Positions 13,491-60,954 are shown, counted from the first letter of the stretch. The stretch is 64,000 bases of DNA from Homarus americanus (GCF_018991925.1 NW_024756914.1:10534303-10598302), one strand, 5' to 3'. The notes: generated by a model not told the origin, from the letters alone. Translations and numbers: made by a program.

Positions 13491-14036
13491 ATTTACTCAA
13501 ATGGGAACGAATTTAAGCCCTAGAACTGATTACTGTAATGGTGGACTAATATTCCAGCTGGTGAGCAAGCGAAAACATGTTGAAAGGAATTCGTAAGGAA
13601 TTTCATTAACCAAATTTTTTTCGTTAACCAAATTGAATATTCTTATGGGAGGTAATTTGTTAATCGAAATTTTGTTAACCGAGGCGTTCGTTAACCGAGG
13701 GACCACTGTACCTATAATGTCATGCTGTATTGTTGTCCACCTCTGTTAGTCACGTGTAGTCAATTAACAACCTCCTTAAAAGGCTTTTAGTTTCATTACA
13801 TTAATTGTTGATGGTATTTAAATAAAATGTGGCCTTTTTCCCAACCAAAAATATTACTTTTTCCCTGTGACTATAAACAGTTAACCCCAAATCTTATTCC
13901 CCCCGTACAGTATTATACATTAGGATAAAGTCCCTTAATGTGAAGTATTACAGGAAAAGACAGGAATTGTTTGTAAGACACTTAACAAAACTACATCTCA
14001 CAGGTCCTTCACGAAAGTCAATAGGTCATAAAATTT

Positions 14037-14042
14037 TTTATT
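14037..14042 (-). terminator. Candidate poly(A) signal of the GalT-like gene
   Basis: TTTATT on the plus strand reads AATAAA on the minus strand about 240 bases past the stop codon at 14282. It is the first canonical hexamer I noticed downstream. Assignment is by position only. Confidence 0.4.
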
Positions 14043-14281
14043 CATTATGGATAAAATTACCCACATATTTAAATATTTTCATTCACATGAAACTAATACT
14101 GGATATTTTAGGTCAGAAATGTAAAGTTTACAATGAAACTAGAGAGAGCATTAATGCCAATCACACCAAAACACACATAAATAAATAGTTATAAAAATAT
14201 GTGCAACTACCTTATATACCAAATAATACTTGAACACTACAACATCACTCAGTACAGTACATACTACTACAGCATCGTAAG

Positions 14282-44390
<30,109 letters not shown>

Positions 44391-44746
44391 TGTTTCACTC
44401 CTTACGGTATCTGATGGGGTAAAAATTAATATTTCACTACATGAAAAACAAAAACAAAAATGATACCTTACAGGAATTAGAATTGGTAGTAAAAAATAAA
44501 TTGGAATAAAGTCTGTGAAGCTGTGGGTTAGCCCTGATAACCTGATATCATGTAAAGATTCAATTAAAAATATAGATCACAATAAAATACTGGGGGATTT
44601 GTGTTGTTCTACGTTGGCCTCAATAACTCATCGGTGCTGCAGTGTCAAACTTTTACCACATCATTAATTTATATCATATCGTCTTGACTTACTGTACAAG
44701 TGGTATTTTGAGTTTACAGCTGGTGACTCCCCAAGTTAACGCTATA

Positions 44747-45442
44747 CAGTCAACCCTCACTTTACGCGGTCCCACATTCCGCGTTTCCACGTTAAGGCGG
44801 TACCCTGCCGGAACCCGGGATGCTCACATTCCGCGGTGCGTGTACCCCTTTACGCGGAGAGCGGCTGGCGAGCCGCGCCATTTTTGGATCCAAACCTCCC
44901 GCCATCTCTCCCGCCATGTTGTGTAAGCGGCGCAAGCAGGGTGCGCACAAGGTCGCCCAGTCATCAAAACATTACTGAGTTCTTCACCCGCCACCCACCA
45001 CAGCCGGCCCAAGTCAGTGATAGTGATAATTATAGTGAGGATATGGACTTATATGGACTTTGAGGAGTTTGACAAAGAGGCCCTGCAAGCCTCTGTGGTG
45101 GATAGTGATACAATTGATACAGGTGAGGGCCAATAATCTGCCCTCTGCCTCGGAACCAACCCCCCCTCCCCGTGTGCCCAGCCATCTTTTCTACTAATGT
45201 AAGTGTTAAAAAACCTAATTATTGATATTTCTCTTAATTATTAATTGTGTGTGCATACCATCATAAAATTAAGAAGTTATTTTTACTACAACGTACGTAT
45301 TATGTCTGAAAAAGTGGAGTTTGGGGGTCGGCCCAGTCTCTATTTCAATTAATCCCATATATTCTGTAGTTCACTTTACACATTTCCCGCTTTACGCGGG
45401 CCTCCTTGGGTTCAATTGACCGCGTAAAGCGAGGTTTCACTG
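44747..45442 (+). mobile_element. Family C element, copy 3, with transposase coding remnants
   Basis: Ends are CAGTCAACCCTCACTTTACG and AAGCGAGGTTTCACTG, with TA on both sides. Instead of the AT-rich unit, the middle carries GC-rich coding-like sequence: ATGTTGTGTAAGCGGCGCAA near 44917 resembles a transposase start, and NITEFFTRHPPQPAQVSDSD near 44965-45025 resembles an acidic transposase C-terminus. It looks like an internal-deletion derivative joining the two gene ends. Confidence 0.7.
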
Positions 45443-46129
45443 TAGTTATTGGAGAAATACAGCCATCTGCAGACATAATAAATGGCTTCTCTCATATTGA
45501 AGATTTTTTTTCGTTTACATGTTTTGGGAGGGAAGGAGGAGGAGGAGGGAAAGAAGATAAAGTGAGACGTCACCTTCAATACAACGTATCCTTTTATTCT
45601 CAAGTCAAAATACAAAAATTTTTATTATTATTATTTTTATTGAAGACTTTATATTATGTACAATGAATCGTACACCATAAGAGGCCGATCATAGTAGAAT
45701 ATAATAATAATAAACCAATAATATTCAGGCCAAAAGATGGCCGTGACAGCAATCAGAGGGAAGGGAAGAGATTACCTTCTGATACAGTTAGTCCTTTTGT
45801 TTTAAAGTCATACTACAAATTATACATTATTTAATATAGTATATTATTCATGAAGAAACATACACCACAATAGACTCATCATATGAGAATACAATACTGT
45901 AGTATTGTATAATAATGAAAGAAAAACAAACTTGGTGTTGTAGCAACAGCCAGTCCCACACAACAAAAGTCATCTCTTGTGTATCAACTCTCGTTCAGTC
46001 TTATTAGACCACTGTACTGTACACTATAAAGACAATATCGTATATACGTACAGTAGTCTACTTTAAACGCTAGCCATCATTTATGAGTTAAACAGAAGAG
46101 AAAGTTTTGCTGGAGCATTTAGAGAAGAG

Positions 46130-46202
46130 AAACAATAATAGAAGAGAAAGAAGATAAGAGAAGATAAAGAAGACAAAGAAGAGAGAGAAAGAGAAAGATA
46201 TG
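46130..46202. repeat. GA-rich simple repeat
   Basis: A purine-only tract of AGAAGAGAAAGAAGATAAGA type, slightly degenerate. Confidence 0.8.
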
Positions 46203-46466
46203 AACAATATATATACTGTAGTCTTGATAATTCACAAAATACAAATTTGCATACTCATGGCAAGAATTTCCACCGCATCACCGCGCCCCAAACTCACAAT
46301 TGCTCTGCTGCTTCCTCCTCCAATCATCAGATCAACGGGGTGGTCGGCAAATCTTGTGGGTTAATTCCCTAATATATAACCGTGGGTTATACAAAGCGGC
46401 GGTGAAGGGGACGTCGGTTTATGAGGTAAACCCGTACCTTTTTTATCCTCTAATCTTTGCTGTTGG

Positions 46467-49330
<2,864 letters not shown>

Positions 49331-49337
49331 ATATATA

Positions 49338-50937
49338 CAGTTTTACCCCGCTTAACGCGCTTTCACTTAACGCGTTTTCGCATATACGCGGTGCCTTGCC
49401 AAAGCTGAACTTTCACTTAACAAGGGTTTTTTCCACATATACGCGGTGAGTGTCCAAGACGCTATTTTTAGATTTGCCCCACCCGCCACCCTGCCTGACT
49501 GCCTGTTTTAGCTCATAAAATTCATACAAATTACCAGGCCAGAATATAATTTACATTGCTGGAATTCTTATAATTTGGTGATCATTTTGAATATAAACAT
49601 CATATATTTTGCTTTAAACTTACAATTTTTTGATAAAAATTTTTCTCTAGGTAACTATGGTATCTTTTGTGCAAAATATATGACATTTATATTCCAAATA
49701 TTCCTGGTCTTACAAGGAATCCAGCAATGTCAATTATATTATCCTAACTTTAGTTTGAGGTATTATTTATTAAAATTTAGTGGTTATCCCACACATCTCC
49801 TTGGGACGGTTGGTGGGGGGTGGGGGGGACCAACCGACCATCTGTTACCCTGTGAAGAATTATTATTATTTTTTATTAACTGAAGATATTTGTTTTAGCT
49901 CATAAAATTCATACAAATTACCCGGTCAGAATATAATTTACATTGCTGGAATTCTTATAATTTGGTGATCATTTTGAATATAAACATCATAGATTTTGCT
50001 TTAAACTTACAATTTTTAGATAAAAAATTTTCTCTAGGTAACTATGGTATCTTTTGTGCAAAATATATGACATTTATATTCAAAATATTCCTGGTCTTAC
50101 AAGGAATCCAGCAATGTAAATTATATTATCCTAACTTTAATCTGAGGTATTATTTAATACTAAATGTTAAAAACTCTGGAAGGGAGGATTGGTGGGGGGT
50201 GGGGGGGAGGGTTGGGACTGACCGCGCGGTTGGAAGAGGGGGGGGAGGCAAGGTGGGGTACTTTAATTGACAGATAGTGTCGTGAAGATTATTTTTTTTT
50301 TATTAACTGAAGATATTTGTTTTAGCTCATAAAATTCATACAAATTACCCGGTCAGAATATAATTTACATTGCTGGAATTCTTATAATTTGGTGATCATT
50401 TTGAATATAAACATCATATATTTTGCTTTAAACTTACAATTTTTAGATAAAAAATTTTCTCTAGGTAACTGTTATCTTTTGTCCAAAATATATGACATTT
50501 ATATTCAAAATATTCCTGGTCTTACAAGGAATCCAGCAATGTCAATTATATTTTCCTAACTTTAGTTTGAGGTTATCCCACACATCTCCTTGGGACGGTT
50601 GGTGGGGGGTGGGGGAGGGAGGGACCGACCGACCATCTGTTAGCCGGCTGTGTAGTGTGAGAGGGGGAGGGAGTTGAGTCCATTATTTGAATGGACATTA
50701 ACTTGGTGACTGTATTTCTCTATTTCTCTTAAGTATTAATTGTGTGCATGTACCATCATAAAATTAAGATGTTATTTTTACTACAACATAGGTATGTGCC
50801 TTCAAAAAGTGGAGTTTGGGGGTCGGGCCGGTTTCTATTGGAATTAATCTCATATGTTCTGTTGTTCACTTAACGCGGATTTCACTTAACGCGGGACCCT
50901 CTGGGTTCAATTGACCGCGTTAAGTGGGGTACAACTG
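49338..50937 (+). mobile_element. Family B non-autonomous Tigger element, copy 2
   Basis: 1,600 bp, beginning CAGTTTTACCCCGCTTAACG and ending GTGGGGTACAACTG, with TA on both sides. It has three tandem body units starting near 49505, 49893 and 50308, then a unique right part shared with family C (GAGTCCATTATTTGAATGGA). Confidence 0.92.
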
Positions 50938-52186
<1,249 letters not shown>

Positions 52187-53792
52187 CAGTATTACCCCGC
52201 TTAACGCGCTTTCACTTAACGCGTTTTCGCATATACGCGGTGCCTTGCCAAAGCTGAACTTTCACTTAACGCGGCATTTTTCATCATATACGCGGTGAGT
52301 GTCCGGCTCGAGAGCTATTTTTAGATTCGCACCACCCGCCACCCTGCCTGACTGCCTGTTTTAGCTCATAAAATTCATACAAATTACCCAGCCAGAATAT
52401 AATTTACATTGCTGGAATTCTTATAATTTGGTGATCATTTTGAATATAAACAACATATATTTTGTATTAAACATACAATTTTTAGATAAAAATTGTTCTC
52501 TAGGTAATTATGTTATCTTTTGTCCAAAATATATGACATTTATATTCAAAATATTCCTGGTCTTACAAGGAATCCAGCAATGTCAATTATATTATCCTAA
52601 CTTTAGTTTGAGGTATTATTTATTAAAATTTAGTGGTTATCCCACACATCTCCTTGGGACGGTTGGTGGGGGGTGGGGGGGAGGGAGGGACCGACCGACC
52701 GACCGACCATCTGTTACCCAGTGAAGAATTATTTTTTTTTTTATTAACTGAAGATATTTGTTTTAGCTCATAAAATTCATACAAATTACCCGGTCAGAAT
52801 ATAATTTACATTGCTGGAATTCTTATAATTTGGTGATCATTTTGAATATAAACAACATATATTTTGCATTAAACATAAAATTTTTAGATAAAAATTGTTC
52901 TCTAGGTAATTATGTTATCTTTTGTCCAAAATATATGACATTTATATTCAAAATATTCCTGGTCTTACAAGGAATCCAGCAATGTCAATTATATTATCCT
53001 AACTTTAATCTGAGGTATTATTTAATACTAAATGTTAAAAACTCTTGAATGGAGGATTGGTGGGGGGTGGGGGGAGGGTTGGGACTGACCACGTGGTTGG
53101 AAGAGGGGGGGAAGGCAAGGTGGGGTACTTTGATTGACAGATAGTGTTGAAGAATATTTTTTTTTTTTATTAACTGAAGATATTTGTTTTAGCTCATAAA
53201 ATTCATACAAATTATCCGGCCAGAATATAATTTACATTGCTGGAATTCTTACAATTTGCTGATCATTTTGAATATAAACAACATATATTTTGCCTTAAAC
53301 ATACAATTTTTAGATAAAAATTGTTCTCTAGGTAATTATGTTATCTTTTGTCCAAAATATATGACATTTATATTCAAAATATTCCTGGTCTTACAAGGAA
53401 TCCAGCAATGTCAATTATATTATCCTAACTTTAGTTTGAGGAATTATTTATTACTATACCTGGTTTTCCCCCAAAAATTTCTCAGAGGGAAGAGCCAGTG
53501 AGTGTAGTGTGAGAAGAGGGGGAGGGAGTTGAGTCCATTATTTGAATGGACATTAACTTGGCGACTGTATTTCTCTATTTCTCTTAAGTATTAATTGTGT
53601 GCATGTACCATCATAAAATTAAGATGTTATTTTTACTACAACATAGTTATTTGTCGTCAAAAAGTGGAGTTTGGGGGTCGGGCTGGGTTCTATTGGAATT
53701 AATCCCATATGTTCTGTTATTCACTTAACACGGTTTTCACTTAACGCGGGACCCTCTGGGTTCAATTGACCGCGTTAAGTGGGGTACAACTG
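52187..53792 (+). mobile_element. Family B non-autonomous Tigger element, copy 3
   Basis: 1,606 bp, beginning CAGTATTACCCCGCTTAACG and ending GTGGGGTACAACTG. It has the same three-unit body and orientation as copy 2 and is inverted relative to copy 1. Near-identity among the copies points to recent activity. Confidence 0.92.
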
Positions 53793-53837
53793 TACTTCAT
53801 TTTTAGTCCATATAACATGCGGACTTTGAACATATAA

Positions 53838-55757
<1,920 letters not shown>

Positions 55758-55759
55758 TA

Positions 55760-56606
55760 CAGTGGTCTCTCGGTTAACGAACGCCTCAGTTAACGAAATT
55801 TCGGTTAACGCATTACCTTCCATAAGAATCTTCATTTTAGTTGACAAACAAAAATTCGGTTAACGAAATTCTTACAAAAATGTTTCGACATGCTTTGGCT
55901 TGCTCAACAGCTGGAAGAGTAGTCCGCCAATACAGAAATCGGTTCTAGGCTTACATTCATTACCATTTGAGTAAATATCAAGAAGGTTGTACTATTCAAT
56001 AATTTTCCAAGTTTTATATTAAAATTTTTAGTAATTTTAACACTTATTTAACATAATTGCAGTACAGGGAACTAGTTTTTGGTGCACCCATCAGCCACTT
56101 CACTCACCCACCAAGGCCTCAGTTTGTATGTCTGTTCAGTGAAGGAATCATCTTGCTTTTGGGTCTCTTGAACAGAGTATTTTTACATTTTTACAGTACA
56201 ATTATTGGTCATTCTGAAATGTATTTAACATATTGACAATATATAGTGCAGTGCAGTGTTGATTTAAGGAAAATAATCTTGAATTACACCTAGTGAACTT
56301 AAAATTTCATGGGTGAAATGACGGCATCAAGCATGGGGTGATTTCTCTTCCACCCCCACTTCCTTCTTTTCTCCCTTCTCCTCCACCCCCACTCCTAATT
56401 CCCATCATCATCAACCAGGAACCTTCTACATACACACCTCAAAGTAAGTGTACTTTAATACATTTTTTTTTACTTTGTATGTAATTTTCGGTGAGCTGAA
56501 ACCAATTACCCAATATCCCATTGAAACAATGGATTCGGTTAACAAAATTTTTGGTTAACGAACGACTCTGTGGAACGAATTGTATTCGTTAACCGAGGGA
56601 CCACTG
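55760..56606 (+). mobile_element. Family A MITE, copy 6
   Basis: 847 bp, CAGTGGTCTCTCGGTTAACG at the left and GAGGGACCACTG at the right, with TA flanks. It is the close twin of copy 3. Confidence 0.92.
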
Positions 56607-56837
56607 TACGTACTTATATATAATAATCAAGACATTTCTTAAAGTCTTTACCATAAGCTTGGAAATTTAATTCGAAAGAAAAATGGGAAACAACAGAAAC
56701 TAAATACAATGCGTAACTGAAACAAATATTGAGGGATAGGGAAGACGACTGTAACAATGGCAACATCATTCTTTTCAAGCCTCAAAGAAACAATAGGAGC
56801 ATTTGCAATAGTACTGGTATGTACAGAATTCACAGTA

Positions 56838-57481
56838 CAGTAAAAGTCCAAAAATCCGGATGCCAGAAATCCGGACCACCCGAGAATCCGGACTTTTCGA
56901 AAACTCAAACTCTATTTTTTTTTTAGCTGGCTTTTGTGTGTATGTGTGCATGTGTGAGCGCCACAGCTGCACAGCGACAACAAGCGACCACGCGGTTACC
57001 ACTTTAAAACGAGCAATCAAACTGTGACAACGTATGTAATTTTGAGTCCTACTCTTTCCATTTACAGAGTACTGTTCAAGCCCATAATAATGGCTCCTAA
57101 AGTAGATAAACTTCGTTGTGTGAAGAGAAAAAAGAACACGTTGAAATTGAGTGACAAACTTGAAATAATTAAGAAACTAGAACGTGGTGTGAGCAATACT
57201 GTTCTAATGGAAACATACGACATTGGAAAGTCTACAATTTATGATATAAAAAAGGCAAAGAATAAAATTTTAGAATTCACAGCTTTATCTTTAAAACTGC
57301 TCGTTTTGATAAATGAAGCATGCTATATTTGCTAATGAATAAACTATCAAAATGTACCTGTTCATCTCTTCTTTATTTCTCCTGAAATTTGAATTTTAAA
57401 AGTACTGCCTGAGAATCCGGAAAATCCGAAAATCCGGACCGACCCAATCCCCAAGCAGTCCGGATTTATGGACTTCTACCG
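56838..57481 (+). mobile_element. Deleted Tigger/pogo element keeping a DNA-binding domain
   Basis: The left end is CAGTAAAAGTCCAAAAATCC; the right end inverted is CGGTAGAAGTCCATAAATCC; TA is at both sides. At 644 bp it holds only the first part of a transposase gene. It appears inserted next to the Gypsy gag remnant. Confidence 0.85.
57090..57335 (+). CDS. Truncated transposase: CENP-B/psq-type helix-turn-helix, 81 aa
   Basis: The ATG at 57090 is chosen because MAPKVDKLRCVKRKK is a typical Tigger start; the frame also opens upstream without a motif. The complete N-terminal DNA-binding domain is visible: LKLSDKLEIIKKLERG, then TYDIGKSTIYDIKKAKNKIL. After about residue 62 the sequence departs from the family (EFTALSLKLLVLINEA) and stops at 57335. 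The catalytic domain is deleted. Family role: the helix-turn-helix binds the element's ends. A short protein of this kind could in principle occupy ends without cutting; whether it is expressed is unknown. Confidence 0.65.
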   Translation: MAPKVDKLRCVKRKKNTLKLSDKLEIIKKLERGVSNTVLMETYDIGKSTIYDIKKAKNKILEFTALSLKLLVLINEACYIC

Positions 57482-57488
57482 TATGTAT

Positions 57489-58435
57489 TTATTCTTGAAG
57501 TTGTAGAACATCTTGTACTTCATTGTCTTCAACCCTTATGGTGTGAATATTCTTCCTATTACATGCTACAGCAATGTGTCCCTTGGTGTTGCACTTGTTA
57601 CGCATATAGTCTCGGAACCGGCAATTTCCTCTCTGATGCCTGGGTTTTGTGCAAGAGAAGCACTTGTATGTGTAGAAGGCTTGACCTGAATAATTTCCTT
57701 CCCTAGCAGTTGAGTGGTTATACTGCTTGGGAATGGCCCTTGCCTTGCGCACTGGGAGACATGATTTTCTTGAGCGCTGGCTTTGATGCACCGAAACTTC
57801 ATCACTATCTGCAGCTTGAACTTGGTGAACAGGCGCATTTTGATTCCGAAACTGCTGCGTCTCAACGCCAGCAACCTCATGAGCTTGGGCTATTTGCAGA
57901 CATTCTTCAAAAGATCTTTCGGCGGTAATCAGCTTCTTTTGGGTCTCAGCACTGTGGATCCCACTTACAAACTGATCCTTCAAAGCTCTGGTGAGGAACT
58001 GGCCAAAATCACATGTTGCAGCCCTGTGTCTTAGCCTAGCACTGTAATCTGCAATGGACTCATTTGCTTCCTGAATGCATCTGTGGAATTTAAAAGTTTC
58101 AGCAATGTGAAGTCTTTTGGGGTTGTAGTAGTCTGTCAGTAACTTAATTAGTTTATCAAAAGTCTGTTCCTTGGGTAACTTTGGACTGCATAAATTGTGC
58201 AGTAATTTGTAGGTACTCTTAACCAGGACAGTTATCAGGACAGCAACTTTTCTTTTACTAGCAGCCTAAATTGTGGCATCATTGGCAGCAGCAGGATACG
58301 TAAGTGCCAATCTAATTTGCACAGAAATATTGCTCTAATCTCTCACTGTAACTAGTGAAATCCTCTGTGGAAGGATAAAAAAAATCAATATAGCCAAGCA
58401 AACCTGAACTGCCATTTTGGGGTAGCACAAATGTT
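57489..58435 (-). pseudogene. Gypsy-like gag remnant with zinc knuckle
   Basis: Read on the minus strand from about 58435: LLGYIDFFYPSTEDFTSYSE, then RLEQYFCAN, a stop and frame shift near 58300-58320, a further stop (TAG 58268-58266), then LPKEQTFDKLIKLLTDYYNP, RCIQEANESIADYSARLRHR, DQFVSGIHSAETQKKLIT, and a zinc knuckle CFSCTKPRHQRGNC (CX2CX4HX4C, about 57660-57620). A second knuckle has lost its first Cys. These are typical of Ty3/Gypsy Gag, which packages retrotransposon RNA. No protease or polymerase follows; the frame ends at 57489 beside the Tigger insertion. Confidence 0.75.
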
Positions 58436-58641
58436 TTGAATCAGGCTGATTCTTCTAACTCGCCCTTCTCTCCTTTATACTTTAATTCACTCTTCTAAAG
58501 TGACTCTGGTAATACTGTAAGCCTTACTGTACAAAGCGATCCCAACCTCGTGACCAAATTCTGTGGCGTCTTCATTTCTTAAGGCTATTCATGTAGAAGA
58601 GACTGAGGCACAGTCTTCTAAATCCCATGTTTATTTCCTGC

Positions 58642-58985
58642 TCCCTTTACAGTGAGTCTACATATAAATCAACCTCCCTACAGTGAGTCTCCATATAAAT
58701 CAACCTCCCTACAGTGAGTCTCCATATAAATCCACCTCCCTACAGTGAGTCTCCATATAAATCCACCTCCCTACAGTGAGTCTCCATATAAATCCACCTC
58801 CCTACAGTGAGTCTCCATATAAATCCACCTCCCTACAGTGAGTCTCCATATAAATCCACCTCCCTACAGTGAGTCTCCATATAAATCCACCTCCCTACAG
58901 TGAGTCTCCATATAAATCCACCTCCCTACAGTGAGTCTCCATATAAATCCACCTCCCTACAGTGAGTCCCCATATAAATAATCAA
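58642..58985. repeat. 31-bp tandem repeat, about 11 copies
   Basis: The unit CCCTACAGTGAGTCTCCATA plus TAAATCCACCT is repeated head to tail with almost no divergence; the first two copies have AACCT instead of CACCT. There are no spacers, so this is a minisatellite, not a CRISPR array. Confidence 0.95.
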
Positions 58986-59095
58986 CATTTAAAGTAAATA
59001 AATACAGTTGTTGCTGTAATAATATAAATTATTCCTTTATACAATTATTTGTACAGTAATATATAACAACTATCCCTATATATGCAGATGCTGTA

Positions 59096-59249
59096 CAGTC
59101 ACCCAAAAAAGTCCTGTCGCGAACCACGATTCAGACTCGTGAACCCGAAGTAGTAGACGCTCATACATTAGTCTGTCCATAAATGCTTCAGATTCAAGAG
59201 TCTGAATCTCGGGGTTCATGGTTCACGACAGGACTTTTTTGGGTGACTG
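59096..59249. mobile_element. Hairpin MITE (154 bp)
   Basis: CAGTCACCCAAAAAAGTCCT at the left is mirrored at the right, with TA on both sides (59094-59095, 59250-59251). The arms extend inward as GTCGCGAACCACGATTCAGA and its near-complement, leaving a loop of about 50 bases. CAG...CTG ends plus TA flanks place it with TA-targeting elements. Confidence 0.8.
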
Positions 59250-59407
59250 TACAATAGTAATGAAGCATAGAAACAAAATAATAATAATTAAACATTATTA
59301 CCGGTTTCACAGCCTTAAGTAAAATAGGGTTAAGTTAGTCTTGACAGAGTTCTCAACTCATTCTAAAGTGGACATTATAAATGGCAGAGAAGATATGGGA
59401 TCAAGAT

Positions 59408-59445
59408 ACAGCACAGCACAGCACAGCACAGCACAGCACAGCACA
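59408..59445. repeat. (CAGCA)n microsatellite
   Basis: A pure pentamer array, about eight units. Confidence 0.95.
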
Positions 59446-59615
59446 TGCTTTTAAGAAACGTCTTAAAAATTAGAAACATAAGATATACTTTCAATGTTTA
59501 ATCCATGACAAAGATAAAGATTTAACTTTAGGAATGATTCTATGTTTACTGTATGTGTTTACTGGGTCTTGTTTGGGTGATCTGTTGTAAATACTGTAAT
59601 CAGATAATCAAATAG

Positions 59616-59693
59616 TACAGTACAGTACAGTACTGTATAGTACAGTACAGTACAGTACAGTACTGTACAGTACAGTACAGTACAGTACTGTAC
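59616..59693. repeat. Mixed TACAG/TACTG pentamer array
   Basis: Units in order: three TACAG, TACTG, TATAG, four TACAG, TACTG, four TACAG, TACTG, then TAC. The pattern of four TACAG plus one TACTG hints at a 25-bp higher-order unit. Confidence 0.95.
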
Positions 59694-59883
59694 TCACAAG
59701 TGTCATGATTAATTGAACAATTTATATATTAGAATTCTTGCACATCAACATAGAGCATATTATATTACTCAAAATAAATGAAGAAAAGTCAAAATTAAAC
59801 AACATGTACATTTTCAGCACCAATCATGCATGCTTCACAGCTACTGACGTCATTTAAACCCTAGACATTCTTTGTTAACTTAC

Positions 59884-59966
59884 CGTTCACACAAATTGGA
59901 ATTTTCAGAATTTGCCTCCAAGTTTCACACCAACCTGTACAGCAGACACTGTACTATATGAACTCC
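59884..59966 (-). other. Candidate non-coding first exon of the GalT-like gene
   Basis: On the minus strand a segment of about 80 bases runs from a TATA-defined start to GTGAACG followed by donor GTAAGT at 59883. It could splice to the acceptor at 44411 just before the ATG. There is no coding potential. The supporting signs are the strong donor consensus and the correctly oriented TATA box; no transcript evidence is available here. Confidence 0.35.
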
Positions 59967-59990
59967 TGCCACACCCAGAGGGAGAGCTGC

Positions 59991-59996
59991 TTTATA
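59991..59996 (-). promoter_or_regulatory. Candidate TATA box
   Basis: TATAAA on the minus strand, about 30-37 bases before a TTCATA initiator-like site and about 110 bases before a good splice donor. It is the most promoter-like arrangement I found upstream of the host gene. Confidence 0.35.
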
Positions 59997-60124
59997 CCGT
60001 ACCACATTACTGTTACACCAAGTGATTTGACTCACTTCAGTCGTTTTCTCTCTTTTTCCTGATGCCTAAAATTAATTGACATACAGTAATGATAAATAAC
60101 CTACAAGAGGGAAACAAAATTGCA

Positions 60125-60950
60125 TCCATTTGTATAGTATAGTACAGTACTGTATTCTAAAAATACTGTAATCAAACCAACATTTACACAGCACACACAA
60201 AGAAAGCATACATGTCTACAGTATACTCTCTGTATTTGTGAATTCCAAGTATTTTCAAATTGGTAAATGTACAGTACATTTCCTAATTTGTGAAACCCTG
60301 ACCTATGGTACTGTAATGGCAAGTTTGCAAGCCCATCACCCCAGCCACCTCACCATGCCACTACCAATACTGGGACCACAAAGGGGAGTTGTACATATGC
60401 TGATGTTTGGTTTGTCTGTGTAGCACTTCACTGTGCCTCTAAACTTACTGTAAACTTGTGCTATCTTCTTGCATGTTGCATGTGTTTAATCATGGCCTCT
60501 AATTATAAGATGAGTGGGGAAGTTAAGGCTGTTGAAAATGCAGAAATAAAATAATGACGAGACTGAGCAAAAGACTGTTTGTGTTAGACAGGTGTGAGTG
60601 TATCTACAGTAGACAAGCACACTGGTATTATAAAGTCCGCTGTCTGGAGCATTAACCCCTGGGGGTAACCAGAATGAAATGGTAAGTGCAGAAATGGTAG
60701 CAAAAGGGTTAGGTAAGGAAAATTAAAAAGCCAATATGAGAATTATCACAGCAAAGGCTGCCATAACTGCTAAAGGTAATACAACTGTGCTTGGTAGAGC
60801 AGTAACTTACACATCTCTCACTACAGGGTCCTGGAGTTGTGACTTGGCCTGGGACACTTGTGGGAAGTGTTATCCAGTGTAACCCTCACTACCAAATATA
60901 GTATTTTCTAGATTCAATGAACTAATTCGAGCCGCACTTGTTGCCAAGCA
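60125..60950. other. Non-coding stretch
   Basis: No gene recognised. Scattered TACAGTA/TACTGTA words lie at about 60140-60280. Confidence 0.4.
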
Positions 60951-60954
60951 CAGG

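Larger units (their letters stand above)
11260..13708 (-). mobile_element. Family A MITE, copy 2, split by a solo-LTR-like insert
   Basis: The left end is CAGTGCTCCCTCGGTTAACG and the right end is GTTAACCGAGGGACCACTG, with TA at 11258-11259 and 13709-13710. The two MITE parts (11260-11872 and 13491-13708) align to the uninterrupted copies at 42.3 and 55.8 kb in the opposite orientation. The 1.6-kb segment between them is foreign to the family. Confidence 0.85.

Noticed and set aside
58642..58985. CRISPR-like regularity of a 31-bp repeat
   Set aside because: Units abut without spacers and the genome is eukaryotic; it is a tandem minisatellite.
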